Positions 54,154-63,510 of a stretch of 64,000 bases of DNA are shown in pieces. Within the stretch, counting starts at the first letter, position 1; each line of letters begins with the position of its first letter. The stretch lies in the NCBI GenBank assembly GCA_002722885.1, contig PBNE01000012.1:196052-260051 (forward strand). The letters are read 5' to 3'. The notes under the pieces are model-generated. The model searched no databases. It was not told the DNA's origin and saw only the letters and a list, made by a program, of their open reading frames with translations. The stretch comes from Rhodospirillaceae bacterium (GTDB lineage Bacteria; Pseudomonadota; Alphaproteobacteria; SP197). Both the position numbers and the translations under genes were made by a program.

Positions 54154-55533
54154 TTACTCCGCCGCCTCTTTGGCCGCACTCCGCTTCACCTCACGCATGG
54201 TGACAAATTCCTCGGCGCTGGTCGGGTGAATACCAATCGTGGAATCGAAAATCGCCTTGGTCGCGCCGGCCTTCATGGCTACGGCAAAGCCCTGCATCAT
54301 CTCGCCGGCCTCCGGCCCCACCATGTGGGCGCCGACCACGCGGTCGGTGCTGCGCACCACGACCAGCTTCATCAGGGTGCGTTCTTCATTGCCCGAGATC
54401 GTGTGTTTGAGCGGCTTGAACTCGGAGAGATAGACATCGATGTAATCGCCGTGTTCGTCGCGCGCCTGCGCCTCGGTCAGACCGACACTGCCGATCGGCG
54501 GCTGGCTGAACACCGCCGAGGGCACATAGTTGTAGTCGACCGTGGTCGGCTTTCCGGCGAAGTGGGTGTTGGCGATCGCCATGCCCTCAGTCGTTGCCAC
54601 TGGGGTCAGTTCGATGCGGCCCAGGATATCGCCCAGCGCCAGGATCGACGGCACATTGCTCTGGAACTGCTCATCGACCGGGATGGTTCCGTTGTCGTTG
54701 AGTTCGACGCCGGCCTCTTCCAGGCCGATGCCCCGTGTCGAGGGCCGTCGGCCGGTCGCGTACATCACCATATCGGTTTCGATCTGGCTGCCGTCGTTCA
54801 GATCCGCAACCAGGCGCGTACCTTTCTTTTCGATTATGTCGATGTTGCAGTTGAAGCGCAGGTCGATGCCCTTCTTGCGCATCTCCACGGCGAGGTGCTC
54901 GCGGATGTCGTCGTCGAAGCCGCGTAGGAAATGCGGGCCGCGGTAGAGCTGCGTCACGTTGACCCCCAGCCCCTTCATGATCCCGGCGAACTCGACCGCG
55001 ATGTAACCTCCGCCCACGACCACGATGTCGCGCGGCAGTTCCTCTAGGAAGAACATCTCGTTCGAGGTGACCGCGTGTTCCTTGCCGGGGATGTCCGGCA
55101 CGAAGGGCCAGCCGCCCACGGCGATAAGGATCTTGTCGGCCGTGATCTGTTGGCCGTTGATTTCGACAGTGTGCGGATCGACCACCGTGGCCCGCCCCCA
55201 AAGGACTTCGCAGCCCGCCGCCTTCAGCATCCGGTCATAGATGCCGTTCAGCCGTTCGATCTCGGCGGTCTTGTTGTCGCGCAGCGTGGCCCAGTCGAAT
55301 GACGGTTCGCCCACGGTCCAGCCGAAACGGGCGGCATCATGGAAATCCTCCGCGAAATGCGCGGCGTAGCTGAACAGCTTCTTGGGCACACAGCCCACGT
55401 TGACGCAGGTCCCGCCCCAGTAGCGCTCCTCGGCAATCGCCACACGCGCGCCATGCCCGGCCGACATCCGCGCGGCACGCACACCGCCGGAACCGCCACC
55501 AATGACAAACAGGTCGTAATCGTACTGGGACAC
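54154..55533 (-). CDS. gor: Glutathione-disulfide reductase
   Basis: A 459-aa flavoprotein that keeps glutathione reduced with NADPH. FAD motif [11 protein letters not shown], redox disulfide [18 protein letters not shown] motif [11 protein letters not shown] with downstream Arg, and C-terminal G-I-H-P-T-S-A-E-E with the active-site His. The start is GTG 55533 with GGAGAG 5 nt upstream; the VOC gene stop is 1 nt away, so they are coupled. Confidence 0.95.
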   Translation of the reverse strand: MSQYDYDLFVIGGGSGGVRAARMSAGHGARVAIAEERYWGGTCVNVGCVPKKLFSYAAHFAEDFHDAARFGWTVGEPSFDWATLRDNKTAEIERLNGIYDRMLKAAGCEVLWGRATVVDPHTVEINGQQITADKILIAVGGWPFVPDIPGKEHAVTSNEMFFLEELPRDIVVVGGGYIAVEFAGIMKGLGVNVTQLYRGPHFLRGFDDDIREHLAVEMRKKGIDLRFNCNIDIIEKKGTRLVADLNDGSQIETDMVMYATGRRPSTRGIGLEEAGVELNDNGTIPVDEQFQSNVPSILALGDILGRIELTPVATTEGMAIANTHFAGKPTTVDYNYVPSAVFSQPPIGSVGLTEAQARDEHGDYIDVYLSEFKPLKHTISGNEERTLMKLVVVRSTDRVVGAHMVGPEAGEMMQGFAVAMKAGATKAIFDSTIGIHPTSAEEFVTMREVKRSAAKEAAE

Positions 55534-55534
55534 G

Positions 55535-55957
55535 TCAGCTCTCCGCAGGTTCAGGTTCAGGGGCCTCATATGGTGCGTCTGTCGACGGTTCACAGAGTTT
55601 AACCCGATTGCCCTCGGGACCCATGAACCAGCCAAAGCGGCCGTACGGGTGGTCTTCTATCTTGTCATCGATCTCGGCACCGGCGTCACGCCGGCGTTCG
55701 AGCATGCCGTCGAGATCATCGACCCGGAAGTTCACCATGAAAGGTATGGTCGGGGGATCGAGGTAGCGTGTGTCGGCCTTGAAAGGCCCCCAGACCGTAT
55801 GACCCGTGCCGCCCGGTTGGAGACCATCCGACCAGGCGAACATGACCGCACCACCGTCTTCGATCGGCAGACCCAGGGTGTCACGATACGACGCAGCGAG
55901 TGCCTGGGGATCGTCGGCCTTGAAGAACACGCCCCCTATGCCAGTTATTCTGGCCAT
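55535..55957 (-). CDS. VOC-fold (glyoxalase-like) protein
   Basis: A 140-aa single VOC domain pair: [11 protein letters not shown] with D-T-L-G-L-P-I, then [13 protein letters not shown] and [20 protein letters not shown]. The final Glu is the usual metal ligand. It may act as a glyoxalase or other metal-dependent lyase or dioxygenase. Coupling with glutathione reductase downstream suggests a glutathione-linked detoxification role, by inference. Confidence 0.85.
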   Translation of the reverse strand: MARITGIGGVFFKADDPQALAASYRDTLGLPIEDGGAVMFAWSDGLQPGGTGHTVWGPFKADTRYLDPPTIPFMVNFRVDDLDGMLERRRDAGAEIDDKIEDHPYGRFGWFMGPEGNRVKLCEPSTDAPYEAPEPEPAES

Positions 55958-55993
55958 CTCCAGCCTCCGTGATCAAAAGGGCTTGAACGGCGT

Positions 55994-56941
55994 TTACGAG
56001 AGTCGTTCTGCAAGGCGGCGCTCCCGCCGGTAGGCCGCCCAGTCCTGCGCTTCAACAAAGATACGGCGGACCTCGGGGTGGCGCCGTTTGATGTCGCGCT
56101 CGATATCTGCCACCGCGACTTCGATGTCTTCGGCATCCTGATTGGATTCGAAATCGAGGCTCAGAGTCACCAGAATGTCGTCGGGACCGAGATGCAGGGT
56201 CAGCACCTCATTGACCCGCTCGACACCGCGATGGGCGCGCGCCTGCCGCCGGATGTCCTCGACCGTCTCAGGCAAGGCTGCCTCGCCGATCAGCAGGCTC
56301 TTGCACTCATAGGCCAACACCATCGCCGTCAGCGCCAGAACCAGTCCAATCATGATCGAGGCAACGCCGTCCAACACCGGCATATCGAGAAGGTCGACGC
56401 ACAAAACTCCGATGAAAGCCAGGATCAGACCAATCATGGCGGCCGAATCCTCCAGCAGCACCGTGAACACGCTGGGGTCCTTGCTCGCGGCAATCGCACT
56501 GATGATCGGCACCTTGCCGCGACGCTTGTTGAACTCCTTGTAGGCCACCCACCAGGCGCCCGCCTCGAATATCATGGCGACGGTGAGCACGATGTAGTTC
56601 ACATAGGCATCGGTGATCTCATGCGGGTCCAGGACCTTGTGAATGCCTTCGTAGATCGACACACCGGCACCAACCCCGAAAATCAGGATCGCGACAACGA
56701 AGGTCCAGAAGTAGAGCTCCGGCCCGTAGCCGAAGGGATGCCGGTCGTCGGCCGGACGCGACGATCGCTTCAGTCCATAAAGGATCAGCCCCTGATTGCC
56801 CGTGTCGACCAGTGAGTGGATCGCCTCGCTCAGCATGGCCGAGCTACCCGTCCACATCGATGCGGCAAACTTCGTGATGGCGATCAATCCGTTGCCCGCA
56901 AGCGCGGCATAGATGACTTTTTTTGAGCCCGAAACATCCAT
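55994..56941 (-). CDS. Cation diffusion facilitator (CDF) transporter
   Basis: From ATG 56941, 315 aa with six helices. Metal-site motifs are in helix 2 (S-E-A-I-H-S-L-V-D-T) and helix 5 (L-L-E-D-S-A-A-M), where relatives have H/D-x3-D. A C-terminal metallochaperone-like domain of about 100 residues follows. It would export Zn2+ or a similar divalent cation against protons. The gene starts 37 nt upstream of the VOC gene, and is divergent from the aminotransferase. Confidence 0.88.
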   Translation of the reverse strand: MDVSGSKKVIYAALAGNGLIAITKFAASMWTGSSAMLSEAIHSLVDTGNQGLILYGLKRSSRPADDRHPFGYGPELYFWTFVVAILIFGVGAGVSIYEGIHKVLDPHEITDAYVNYIVLTVAMIFEAGAWWVAYKEFNKRRGKVPIISAIAASKDPSVFTVLLEDSAAMIGLILAFIGVLCVDLLDMPVLDGVASIMIGLVLALTAMVLAYECKSLLIGEAALPETVEDIRRQARAHRGVERVNEVLTLHLGPDDILVTLSLDFESNQDAEDIEVAVADIERDIKRRHPEVRRIFVEAQDWAAYRRERRLAERLS

Positions 56942-57008
56942 GTCTGCACCATAGCGGACCCTGCATGGCGCGACTATCATGCACCCGCCGTCAGGAGGGA
57001 GAAATGCC

Positions 57009-57953
57009 ATGGCCGCTGCCGAACAGCTCAACCAGAATCACGCCATCGACTGGAGTCAGGGTGCCGCCTGGGTCGACGGCGCCATCGTGCCGGCCAAGGA
57101 AGCCAAGCTTTCAGTCTTCGACTGGGGTTTCACCCGATCCGATGTCACATACGACGTGGTCCATGTCTGGAAGGGCCGCTTCTTCCGGTTGGATGATCAT
57201 CTCGACCGCTTTCTGCGTTCGGTCGATGGCCTGCGCATGGAACTCCCGGTCGACCGGGACGGTCTGGCTCAGATTCTTCACGACTGCGTCGCACGCTCCG
57301 GGCTTCAGGACTCCTATGTCGCCATGGTGCTCACCCGCGGCCAGCCTGACCCGGCCTGGCCCAAGCGTCTGCCGAGCAACTTCAAGGGCCGCAACAATCT
57401 GATCTGCTATGCCATCCCCTTCGTTTGGATCATGAAACCCGAGATTCAGGAGACCGGTGCGCGCATGATCATCGCCGAGGCTCCGCGCATCGCGTCGTCA
57501 TCGGTCGATCCCACGATCAAGAACTACCACTGGGGCGACTTCACCAACGCGCTGTTCGAGGTCGAGGACACGGATGCGGACTATGCCGTGCTCATGGGCC
57601 CCGATGGCTTTGTCGCCGAAAGTCCCGGCTCCAACATTTTCGCCGTGCTGGATGGCGTGGTGACAAGCCCCAATCACGGCGCGTTGGAAGGCATCACGCG
57701 CAAGGCCGTCCATGATCTCTGTGAGCTGATGGGCCAGCCCGATGCCCAGCGCGACATCACGCGCGACGAGCTGCTCGATGCCGATGAAATCTTCATGGCC
57801 TCGACCGCCGGCGGCATCATGCCGATCCGGCAGATCAACGAACGCATCCTATCCAACGGTGCGCCCGGCCCGATCAGCCGCGTCATTCACGCCGAATACT
57901 GGAAGAAACACGACGAGGGCTGGCACGCCACACCCGTGAACTACGGCGCCTGA
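57009..57953 (+). CDS. Class IV PLP-dependent aminotransferase
   Basis: A 314-aa fold-type IV aminotransferase. The PLP Lys is likely in D-P-T-I-K-N-Y-H-W-G-D-F, a form recalling (R)-selective amine transaminases and D-amino-acid aminotransferases more than IlvE. F-D-W-G-F-T-R-S-D-V-T-Y near residue 40 and E-S-P-G-S-N-I-F with A-S-T-A-G-G-I-M-P-I bind the cofactor phosphate. An AGGAGG site lies 10 nt before ATG 57009. The dead choline sulfatase begins 1 nt after its stop. Confidence 0.88.
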   Translation: MAAAEQLNQNHAIDWSQGAAWVDGAIVPAKEAKLSVFDWGFTRSDVTYDVVHVWKGRFFRLDDHLDRFLRSVDGLRMELPVDRDGLAQILHDCVARSGLQDSYVAMVLTRGQPDPAWPKRLPSNFKGRNNLICYAIPFVWIMKPEIQETGARMIIAEAPRIASSSVDPTIKNYHWGDFTNALFEVEDTDADYAVLMGPDGFVAESPGSNIFAVLDGVVTSPNHGALEGITRKAVHDLCELMGQPDAQRDITRDELLDADEIFMASTAGGIMPIRQINERILSNGAPGPISRVIHAEYWKKHDEGWHATPVNYGA

Positions 57954-57954
57954 G

Positions 57955-59470
57955 GTGGACGGTCAGCCCAACATCCTGCTGCTGGAGGCCGACCAGCTCT
58001 CGGCCTCGGCGCTGACCTGCTACGGCCATCTGTTTGTCGTCACCCCCACAATCGATCGTCTCGCCGCCGAAGGTGTGGTGTTCGAGGACGCCTATTGCAA
58101 CTTTCCGCTCTGCGCGCCCAGCCGCTTTTCGATGATGGCGGGACAGCTCGCGTCCCCACATCGGAGCCTGGGACAACGGCGCCGAGTTTGCCTCTGATAT
58201 CCCGACCTTCGTCCGTTACCTGCGACGCGCGGGTTATCGCACCCGCCTTTCGGGCAAAATGCACTTTGTCGGCGCCGATCAGCTCCATGGCTTCGACGAG
58301 CGTCTGACGAGCGACATCTACCCCGGCGACTTTGCATGGGCTGCTGATTGGGATGCCCGGGCTCATCGCGACGCCAACGGCCCCAGCATGGCAAGGATGG
58401 CCGGCCTGTGCACCGGCAGCGTCCGGCTCGACTACGACGAACAAGTCACCGAACGAGCCTGCGCCTGACTGGGCGAATGCCGGAGTGAGCAGCAGCCCTT
58501 CCTGCTCACGGTCAGCCTGACCCACCCCCACGACCCCTTCGCCTGCACCGAGCCTTGCGGTTCGCTCTACGACCGCATCGATATCCCGCCCCCGACGGCA
58601 CCCTACGCCGATTATCCCCATCCGGAATCGATGCGCCGCCAGTACTGCGTCGACGGGATCGACTTCACCGAGGCCGAGACCTGCAACGCCCGGCGCGGCT
58701 ACTACGGCGCAATCTCCTACGTCGATGCGAAGATTGCGCAAATTCTCGAGGCCCTGGAGCGCTCGGGCGATGCCGACAACACCATCGTGCTGCTGACCTC
58801 CGACCACGGCGAAATGCAAGGCGAACACGGTCTCTGGATGAAGAAGGTTTTCTTCGAGAATGCCATCAAGATCCCGATGCTGGCCTGGGTGCCGTCACGT
58901 TTCGGACCCCGTCGCCTGTCCGGCTTCGTTTCGCTGATCGACCTGTTGCCCACCATGTTGGTCCTGAGCGGCACCGGCATGGAGACGGTCGAGACGGTCG
59001 AGACGGTCGACGGCGCCGATCTCACGGACGCGATCATGGGCACCGCTCCCCTGTCCGAGCACCCTCTTCTGGCAGAGCTGACCTGCGAGGGCAGCGGCCT
59101 TGTCCTGATGCTTCGCCGCGGCAACCTGAAGTACATCTGGTCGGCACAGGACCCGGCGATGCTGTTCGATCTCGCCAGCGATCCGGATGAATGCGTGAAC
59201 ATCTCCGGTGCTCCCGGCATGGCCGATGCCGAGGCCGGTCTTCGCCAGGAGTTGCTCTCGATCTGGAACCCCGATGCCATCACGGCGGCTGTGCGGCGTT
59301 CCCAGAAGCGTCGCAAGCTCGTGCAGGAAGCCCATCATGCCACAAGCACCGCGCCGGATTGGGAATTCAGAGAGTCAGACACACCCGACGACCGCTGGAT
59401 GCGCGGCCAGACCGGCTACGGCACCTGGGCCTATGGTTCGATCACAAGGTTGAAACCCGCCTCCGACTGA
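57955..59470 (+). pseudogene. betC: Choline-sulfatase, frameshift plus nonsense
   Basis: The frame from GTG 57955 reads P-N-I-L-L-L-E-A-D-Q-L and the formylglycine site L-C-A-P-S-R-F-S-M-M-A-G-Q-L-A-S, then shifts at a CCCC run near 58153-58157. The next frame gives S-G-K-M-H-F-V-G-A-D-Q-L-H-G-F, strongly choline-sulfatase-like, meets TGA at 58466 (relatives have Trp after R-A-C-A), and runs on with T-H-P-H-D-P-F and T-S-D-H-G-E-M-Q-G-E-H-G-L-W to 59470. Two lesions in one gene argue against an assembly error. No bet operon partners are present. Confidence 0.85.
58982..59008 (+). repeat. Three tandem copies of a 9-bp unit in the sulfatase relic
   Basis: GAGACGGTC occurs three times head to tail and gives E-T-V-E-T-V-E-T-V in frame. 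It keeps the frame and probably reflects slippage in a gene no longer under selection. Confidence 0.8.
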
Positions 59471-59484
59471 CCGGGCGGCCCTGC

Positions 59485-60948
59485 CTACTGCGGATTCTTG
59501 ACCGCTTCGGCTTTGGTCTCGACGGCCGAAGCCGCGAAACGGCGCCAACGCCACCGCACCAGACCCGCCACCACGACGATTTCGAGCGCCGGCCACACAA
59601 GTGGCGAAATGCCGAGATGGACGAAGGGGACATCCCAGGCCGGGACAAAAGCCGGCAGCACAGCGTGGGCGCCGAGCACCGCCACGATCATCGGCGCCAG
59701 GGCATAAAGCACCACCATCCAGATCAGCCATGTCGTGAAAGCACGGCGGGTGTTGCGGCCGAGCCAGGCGAACACCAGCAACATCAGATCGCGCGTGATG
59801 AAAAGCCACGCCGCCACAAGGGTCCCCGGGGCAAAGCCGGTCATGTCGAGTTCGGAGAACAGATCGGCGGTCTGGTCAGCCTGGCTCGGCTGCTGGCTCA
59901 GCAGCAGGATCACCGACAACACCAGCCCCAACAAAGCCAGGCCGTGATTGATCACCCAGACCGGCGCATCGCTCAGGATACTGCCGACCCGGCCTCCACG
60001 CACCGAGGCCACAAGACGGCGCAGGTTGACCGGATCCATGCGCTCCAGCACAGCGGGAACATAAGTCAGCACCATCGCGGTGATGGTCATGATCACCGCT
60101 GTCAGCGTAACAGCGTCATCTTTGCCAGGACCGACGGCCAGTCCGGCCAGCCAGGCACCGGCGAACAGGACAAACACCGACCACATCAGGGGCCGGTTGG
60201 GCATCTGAAGCTCCAGCCGCATGCGCCGCCACAGCCCGACCACTGCCCAAGCGGCGAACATGATCGTGCTCCCCACGGCGAACCATGTCGCGTCGATCAG
60301 GTGACCAAACCAGACCACCTGCGTGTCGTCCTGCATGTCGTTCATCATCGAAAACAGCACCAGCGACGTGATGATCACCACCGCTTGGGCAATCGTGACA
60401 TCAAGCTGGCGCGCGCTGTTGCGGCGGCTGACCGCCGTCATCGCAATCAGCATCACACAGGATTCGATCAGCACTGTCAGCGCGGCGAGGCCCAGAACCA
60501 ACTGGAGCATCACTGTGCCGACGTCGCGACCCATCTCCTCTGACACCGCCCCGTAATGCGCTTCGATCAGGCCCAAGGAGATGAGGGCCACGGCCAGCAG
60601 CAAGCCGCAGCCGTACCAGACATAAGATGTGCTGCCGAAGAGTTTGCCCCAGGTCATCCCCCAGGCACCCATGGACGACAGCCGTTGCTGATCCCAGGTC
60701 TTGTCGGCAATCTCGCGTACCATAGCGGCCGCGGCTATGCGCGAGCCCCAGAACAGCACAACCAGGATGTAGCCGATCGTGCCGGTCGCCACGAAGGATT
60801 CCAGAAACTCCTCACCGCCGCCAGGCTCGGTGGAGTCAAAAGTCCAAACCCCAAACAGCAGCAGCACCAGCCCCAGGATGACCGGCATGAAAATCACCCG
60901 GCCCAGGGAAAATTCGGTCCAGAGATAACGGCGCAGTTCGGGGTTCAT
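59485..60948 (-). CDS. ABC transporter permease
   Basis: A 487-aa integral membrane protein with roughly ten to twelve hydrophobic segments, starting N-P-E-L-R-R-Y-L-W-T-E-F-S, the cytoplasmic lead-in of ABC-2 type permeases. A-D-K-T-W-D-Q-Q-R-L-S-S and W-G-K-L-F-G-S form the coupling loop. It is 2 nt downstream of the ATPase gene, so both make one exporter. The cargo is unknown; gene pairs like this often move small hydrophobic compounds or help membrane homeostasis. Confidence 0.78.
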   Translation of the reverse strand: MNPELRRYLWTEFSLGRVIFMPVILGLVLLLFGVWTFDSTEPGGGEEFLESFVATGTIGYILVVLFWGSRIAAAAMVREIADKTWDQQRLSSMGAWGMTWGKLFGSTSYVWYGCGLLLAVALISLGLIEAHYGAVSEEMGRDVGTVMLQLVLGLAALTVLIESCVMLIAMTAVSRRNSARQLDVTIAQAVVIITSLVLFSMMNDMQDDTQVVWFGHLIDATWFAVGSTIMFAAWAVVGLWRRMRLELQMPNRPLMWSVFVLFAGAWLAGLAVGPGKDDAVTLTAVIMTITAMVLTYVPAVLERMDPVNLRRLVASVRGGRVGSILSDAPVWVINHGLALLGLVLSVILLLSQQPSQADQTADLFSELDMTGFAPGTLVAAWLFITRDLMLLVFAWLGRNTRRAFTTWLIWMVVLYALAPMIVAVLGAHAVLPAFVPAWDVPFVHLGISPLVWPALEIVVVAGLVRWRWRRFAASAVETKAEAVKNPQ

Positions 60949-60950
60949 GC

Positions 60951-61925
60951 TTATGTATGCCCCTCGTCGCTGCTCGCGACTTCGCGATAGATGTCACGCA
61001 GGCCCATGCGCCGTTCGGCCAGGCCCGAGACAGGCACGCCGTCGGACACGAGCTTGAGCAGAAGGTCGCGACGGAACGCCGCATCAATGGGCGCACGGAA
61101 CATGACCGTGGTTGCATCGGGCGCCTCAACCTCGGCGATCCCGTCCATGCCGGTCAGCCTGACGACCAGGCCATTGCTCGGCTCCGCAAGCTCCAGGGCA
61201 AACAGGGTCTGGCGCGTGCCGCCCGAATCCACGATCTGGCGATGTTCCAACAGCCGGCCCTGATCCATCACCAGGACATGGCTCGAATAATCCTCAAGCT
61301 CCGCCAGAATGTGAGAGCTCACAATCAGGGTCATGCCCTCATCGCAGAGGCCCAGAAGCAGGTCCGAGAGTGATTGCCGCGCCAGCGGATCGAGGCCCGA
61401 CGCGGGCTCGTCCAGTAGCACGATCGAAGGCTCATGCACGATCGCCTGGGCGATCGCTAGCCTCTGGCGCTGTCCGCGTGACAGCTCGCCAGCCCGCCGC
61501 TCGATCAGATCGACCAGATCGAGTTGTTCGGCCACACGTGACACGGCCGCCGCTTCCGCATCCCCTTCGACACCATGCATGGCCACGGCGTGACGCAGGC
61601 ACTGGCGCACTGTCAGGTCGTCATAAAGGCCGAAGAAGTCCGAGAGATAACCCAGCCGCCTGTGAATGGCGCGGGGCTCCTCGTGCGCATCCTCGCCCTC
61701 GACCAGGACCCGTCCGGAGAAGGGCGTATCGAGGGCCGCCATGCAACGCAGAAGCGTTGTCTTGCCTGCCCCGTTGGGGCCAACCAGTGCCGTCACCGAT
61801 CCCCGCTCGACCTCAAACGAGACACCGTGGAGCGCGCGCACGGTCGCATAGTCGAAGACCAAGTCTTCGACGGCGATCACCGATGGTGCTGAAACGTCAT
61901 TCAAAGCTGTTATCATCCCGGCCAA
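60951..61925 (-). CDS. ABC transporter ATP-binding protein
   Basis: A 324-aa ATPase: Walker A G-P-N-G-A-G-K-T-T, signature L-S-R-G-Q-R-Q, Walker B I-V-L-L-D-E-P and switch His in S-S-H-I-L-A-E-L. About 100 C-terminal residues carry a domain seen in ABC-2 exporters. Either ATG 61925 or 61916 could be the start. It pairs with the permease gene that follows by 2 nt. Confidence 0.92.
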   Translation of the reverse strand: MAGMITALNDVSAPSVIAVEDLVFDYATVRALHGVSFEVERGSVTALVGPNGAGKTTLLRCMAALDTPFSGRVLVEGEDAHEEPRAIHRRLGYLSDFFGLYDDLTVRQCLRHAVAMHGVEGDAEAAAVSRVAEQLDLVDLIERRAGELSRGQRQRLAIAQAIVHEPSIVLLDEPASGLDPLARQSLSDLLLGLCDEGMTLIVSSHILAELEDYSSHVLVMDQGRLLEHRQIVDSGGTRQTLFALELAEPSNGLVVRLTGMDGIAEVEAPDATTVMFRAPIDAAFRRDLLLKLVSDGVPVSGLAERRMGLRDIYREVASSDEGHT

Positions 61926-61970
61926 AGCGTGGGGACCACGCCGCAGAGGCGGGATCTCGGCTCTGATCAG

Positions 61971-62022
61971 AAAAAAGCACCGCGCAGAACAATTTCCCGG
62001 ATGTCACGTTGTTCCTCCGGGA
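61971..62022 (-). terminator. Possible terminator after gabD
   Basis: Just beyond the gabD stop the minus strand has TCCCGGA (62022-62016) and TCCGGGA (62001-61995), a perfect 7-bp stem with a 14-nt loop, then, 14 nt on, a second small GC hairpin and TTTTTT (61976-61971). The distance from the main stem to the T-run weakens the call. Confidence 0.35.
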
Positions 62023-62052
62023 TGACACGGTCGGGAACGTCAAGACCGAGGC

Positions 62053-63510
62053 TTACCGGTCGACACCGGCAACACAGACATACTTGGCTTCGACATACTC
62101 CTCGATGCCCATGTGGCTGCCTTCACGGCCCACGCCCGATTCCTTCACGCCGCCGAAGGGTGCGACCTCGGTCGAGATGATGCCGGTGTTCACACCCACG
62201 ATGCCGTATTCCAGGCCTTCGGACACACGCCAGATGCGGCCGATGTCGCGGCTGTAGAAGTAGCTCGCCAGGCCGAACTCGGTGTCGTTGGCCTGCTGGA
62301 TCACCTCTTCTTCGGTGTCGAAGCGGAACAGCGGGGCCAGTGGGCCAAAGGTCTCGTCGCGCGCGACCATCATCTGCGGGTTCACATCGGCCAGCACAGT
62401 CGGCTGGAAATAGGTGCCGCCCAGTTCATGGCGCGAACCGCCGGTGATCACACGGGCACCCTTGGAGGTCGCATCGGCGATGTGCTCTTCGACCTTGTCG
62501 ATGCCGCCCTGGTTGATCAGCGGGCCCTGATTGACGCCCTCTTCCAGGCCGTTGCCCACCTTCATTTCGGCCACCTTGGCCGCGAACTTCTCGGCAAAAG
62601 CGTCATAGACTTCGGACTGCACATAAATGCGGTTCGCGCAGACACAGGTCTGGCCCATGTTACGGAACTTCGATTGCATCGCGCCTTCCACGGCCGCATC
62701 GAGATCGGCGTCGTCGAACACCATGAACGGTGCGTTGCCGCCCAGCTCCATGGTAACCTTTTTCACGGTTGAAGACGACTGTTCCATCAGCTTTTTGCCG
62801 ATTTCGGTCGAGCCCGTGAAGGTGATCTTGCGCACGATCGGATTGGCCGTGATCTCCGCACCGATCTCCGAGGACTTGCCCGACAGGATGTTCAGCACAC
62901 CGGCGGGAATACCGGCCCGCTCGGCCAGCTCACACAGGGCGAAGGCCGAATAGGGTGTTTCGGTCGCAGGCTTGCACACGAAGGTGCAGCCGGCAGCCAG
63001 CGCCGGACCCGCCTTGCGCGTGATCATCGCACTGGGGAAGTTCCACGGGGTGATCGCACCAACCACGCCGATCGGCTCCTTGAGAACCATGATGCGGCGG
63101 TCGGACATGTGCTGGGGCACGGTCTCGCCATAGATGCGCTTGCCCTCTTCGGCGAACCATTCGATGAAGCTCGCGGCATAAACGATCTCGCCGCGCGCTT
63201 CGGCCAGCGGCTTACCCTGCTCCATAGTCATCATGATCGCCAGATCTTCCTGGTTCTCGATCATCAGGTCAAACCACTTGCGCAGGATGCCTGCGCGCTC
63301 CTTGGCCGTCTTCGCACGCCATGCGGGCAGCGCCTTGTTGGCCGCCTCGATCGCACGGCGCGTCTCGGCCGTGCCCATCTTCGGGATCGTGCCCAGCGTC
63401 TCACCAGTCGCGGGATCGCGCACGTCGATGGTCTCGCCGCTATCGGCGTCACACCACGCACCGTCGATGTAACACTGCTGGCGGAAAAGGCTGCTGTCGG
63501 AAAGCTTCAT
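62053..63510 (-). CDS. gabD: Succinate-semialdehyde dehydrogenase
   Basis: A 485-aa NAD(P)+-dependent aldehyde dehydrogenase. P-W-N-F-P-S-A-M, C-K-P-A, F-T-G-S-T-E-I-G, catalytic E-L-G-G-N-A-P-F and the nucleophile in N-M-G-Q-T-C-V-C-A-N-R are all present; the C-V-C redox pair is characteristic of GabD. It oxidises succinic semialdehyde from GABA or polyamine breakdown to succinate. No gabT is seen in the window. Confidence 0.92.
   Translation of the reverse strand: MKLSDSSLFRQQCYIDGAWCDADSGETIDVRDPATGETLGTIPKMGTAETRRAIEAANKALPAWRAKTAKERAGILRKWFDLMIENQEDLAIMMTMEQGKPLAEARGEIVYAASFIEWFAEEGKRIYGETVPQHMSDRRIMVLKEPIGVVGAITPWNFPSAMITRKAGPALAAGCTFVCKPATETPYSAFALCELAERAGIPAGVLNILSGKSSEIGAEITANPIVRKITFTGSTEIGKKLMEQSSSTVKKVTMELGGNAPFMVFDDADLDAAVEGAMQSKFRNMGQTCVCANRIYVQSEVYDAFAEKFAAKVAEMKVGNGLEEGVNQGPLINQGGIDKVEEHIADATSKGARVITGGSRHELGGTYFQPTVLADVNPQMMVARDETFGPLAPLFRFDTEEEVIQQANDTEFGLASYFYSRDIGRIWRVSEGLEYGIVGVNTGIISTEVAPFGGVKESGVGREGSHMGIEEYVEAKYVCVAGVDR

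Noticed and set aside
58982..59008. Short direct repeats as a CRISPR array
   Set aside because: Only three 9-bp units with no spacers; simple tandem slippage within a coding relic.
59191..60543. 450-codon plus-strand frame after the sulfatase relic
   Set aside because: His/Gln-rich shadow of the ABC permease on the other strand.
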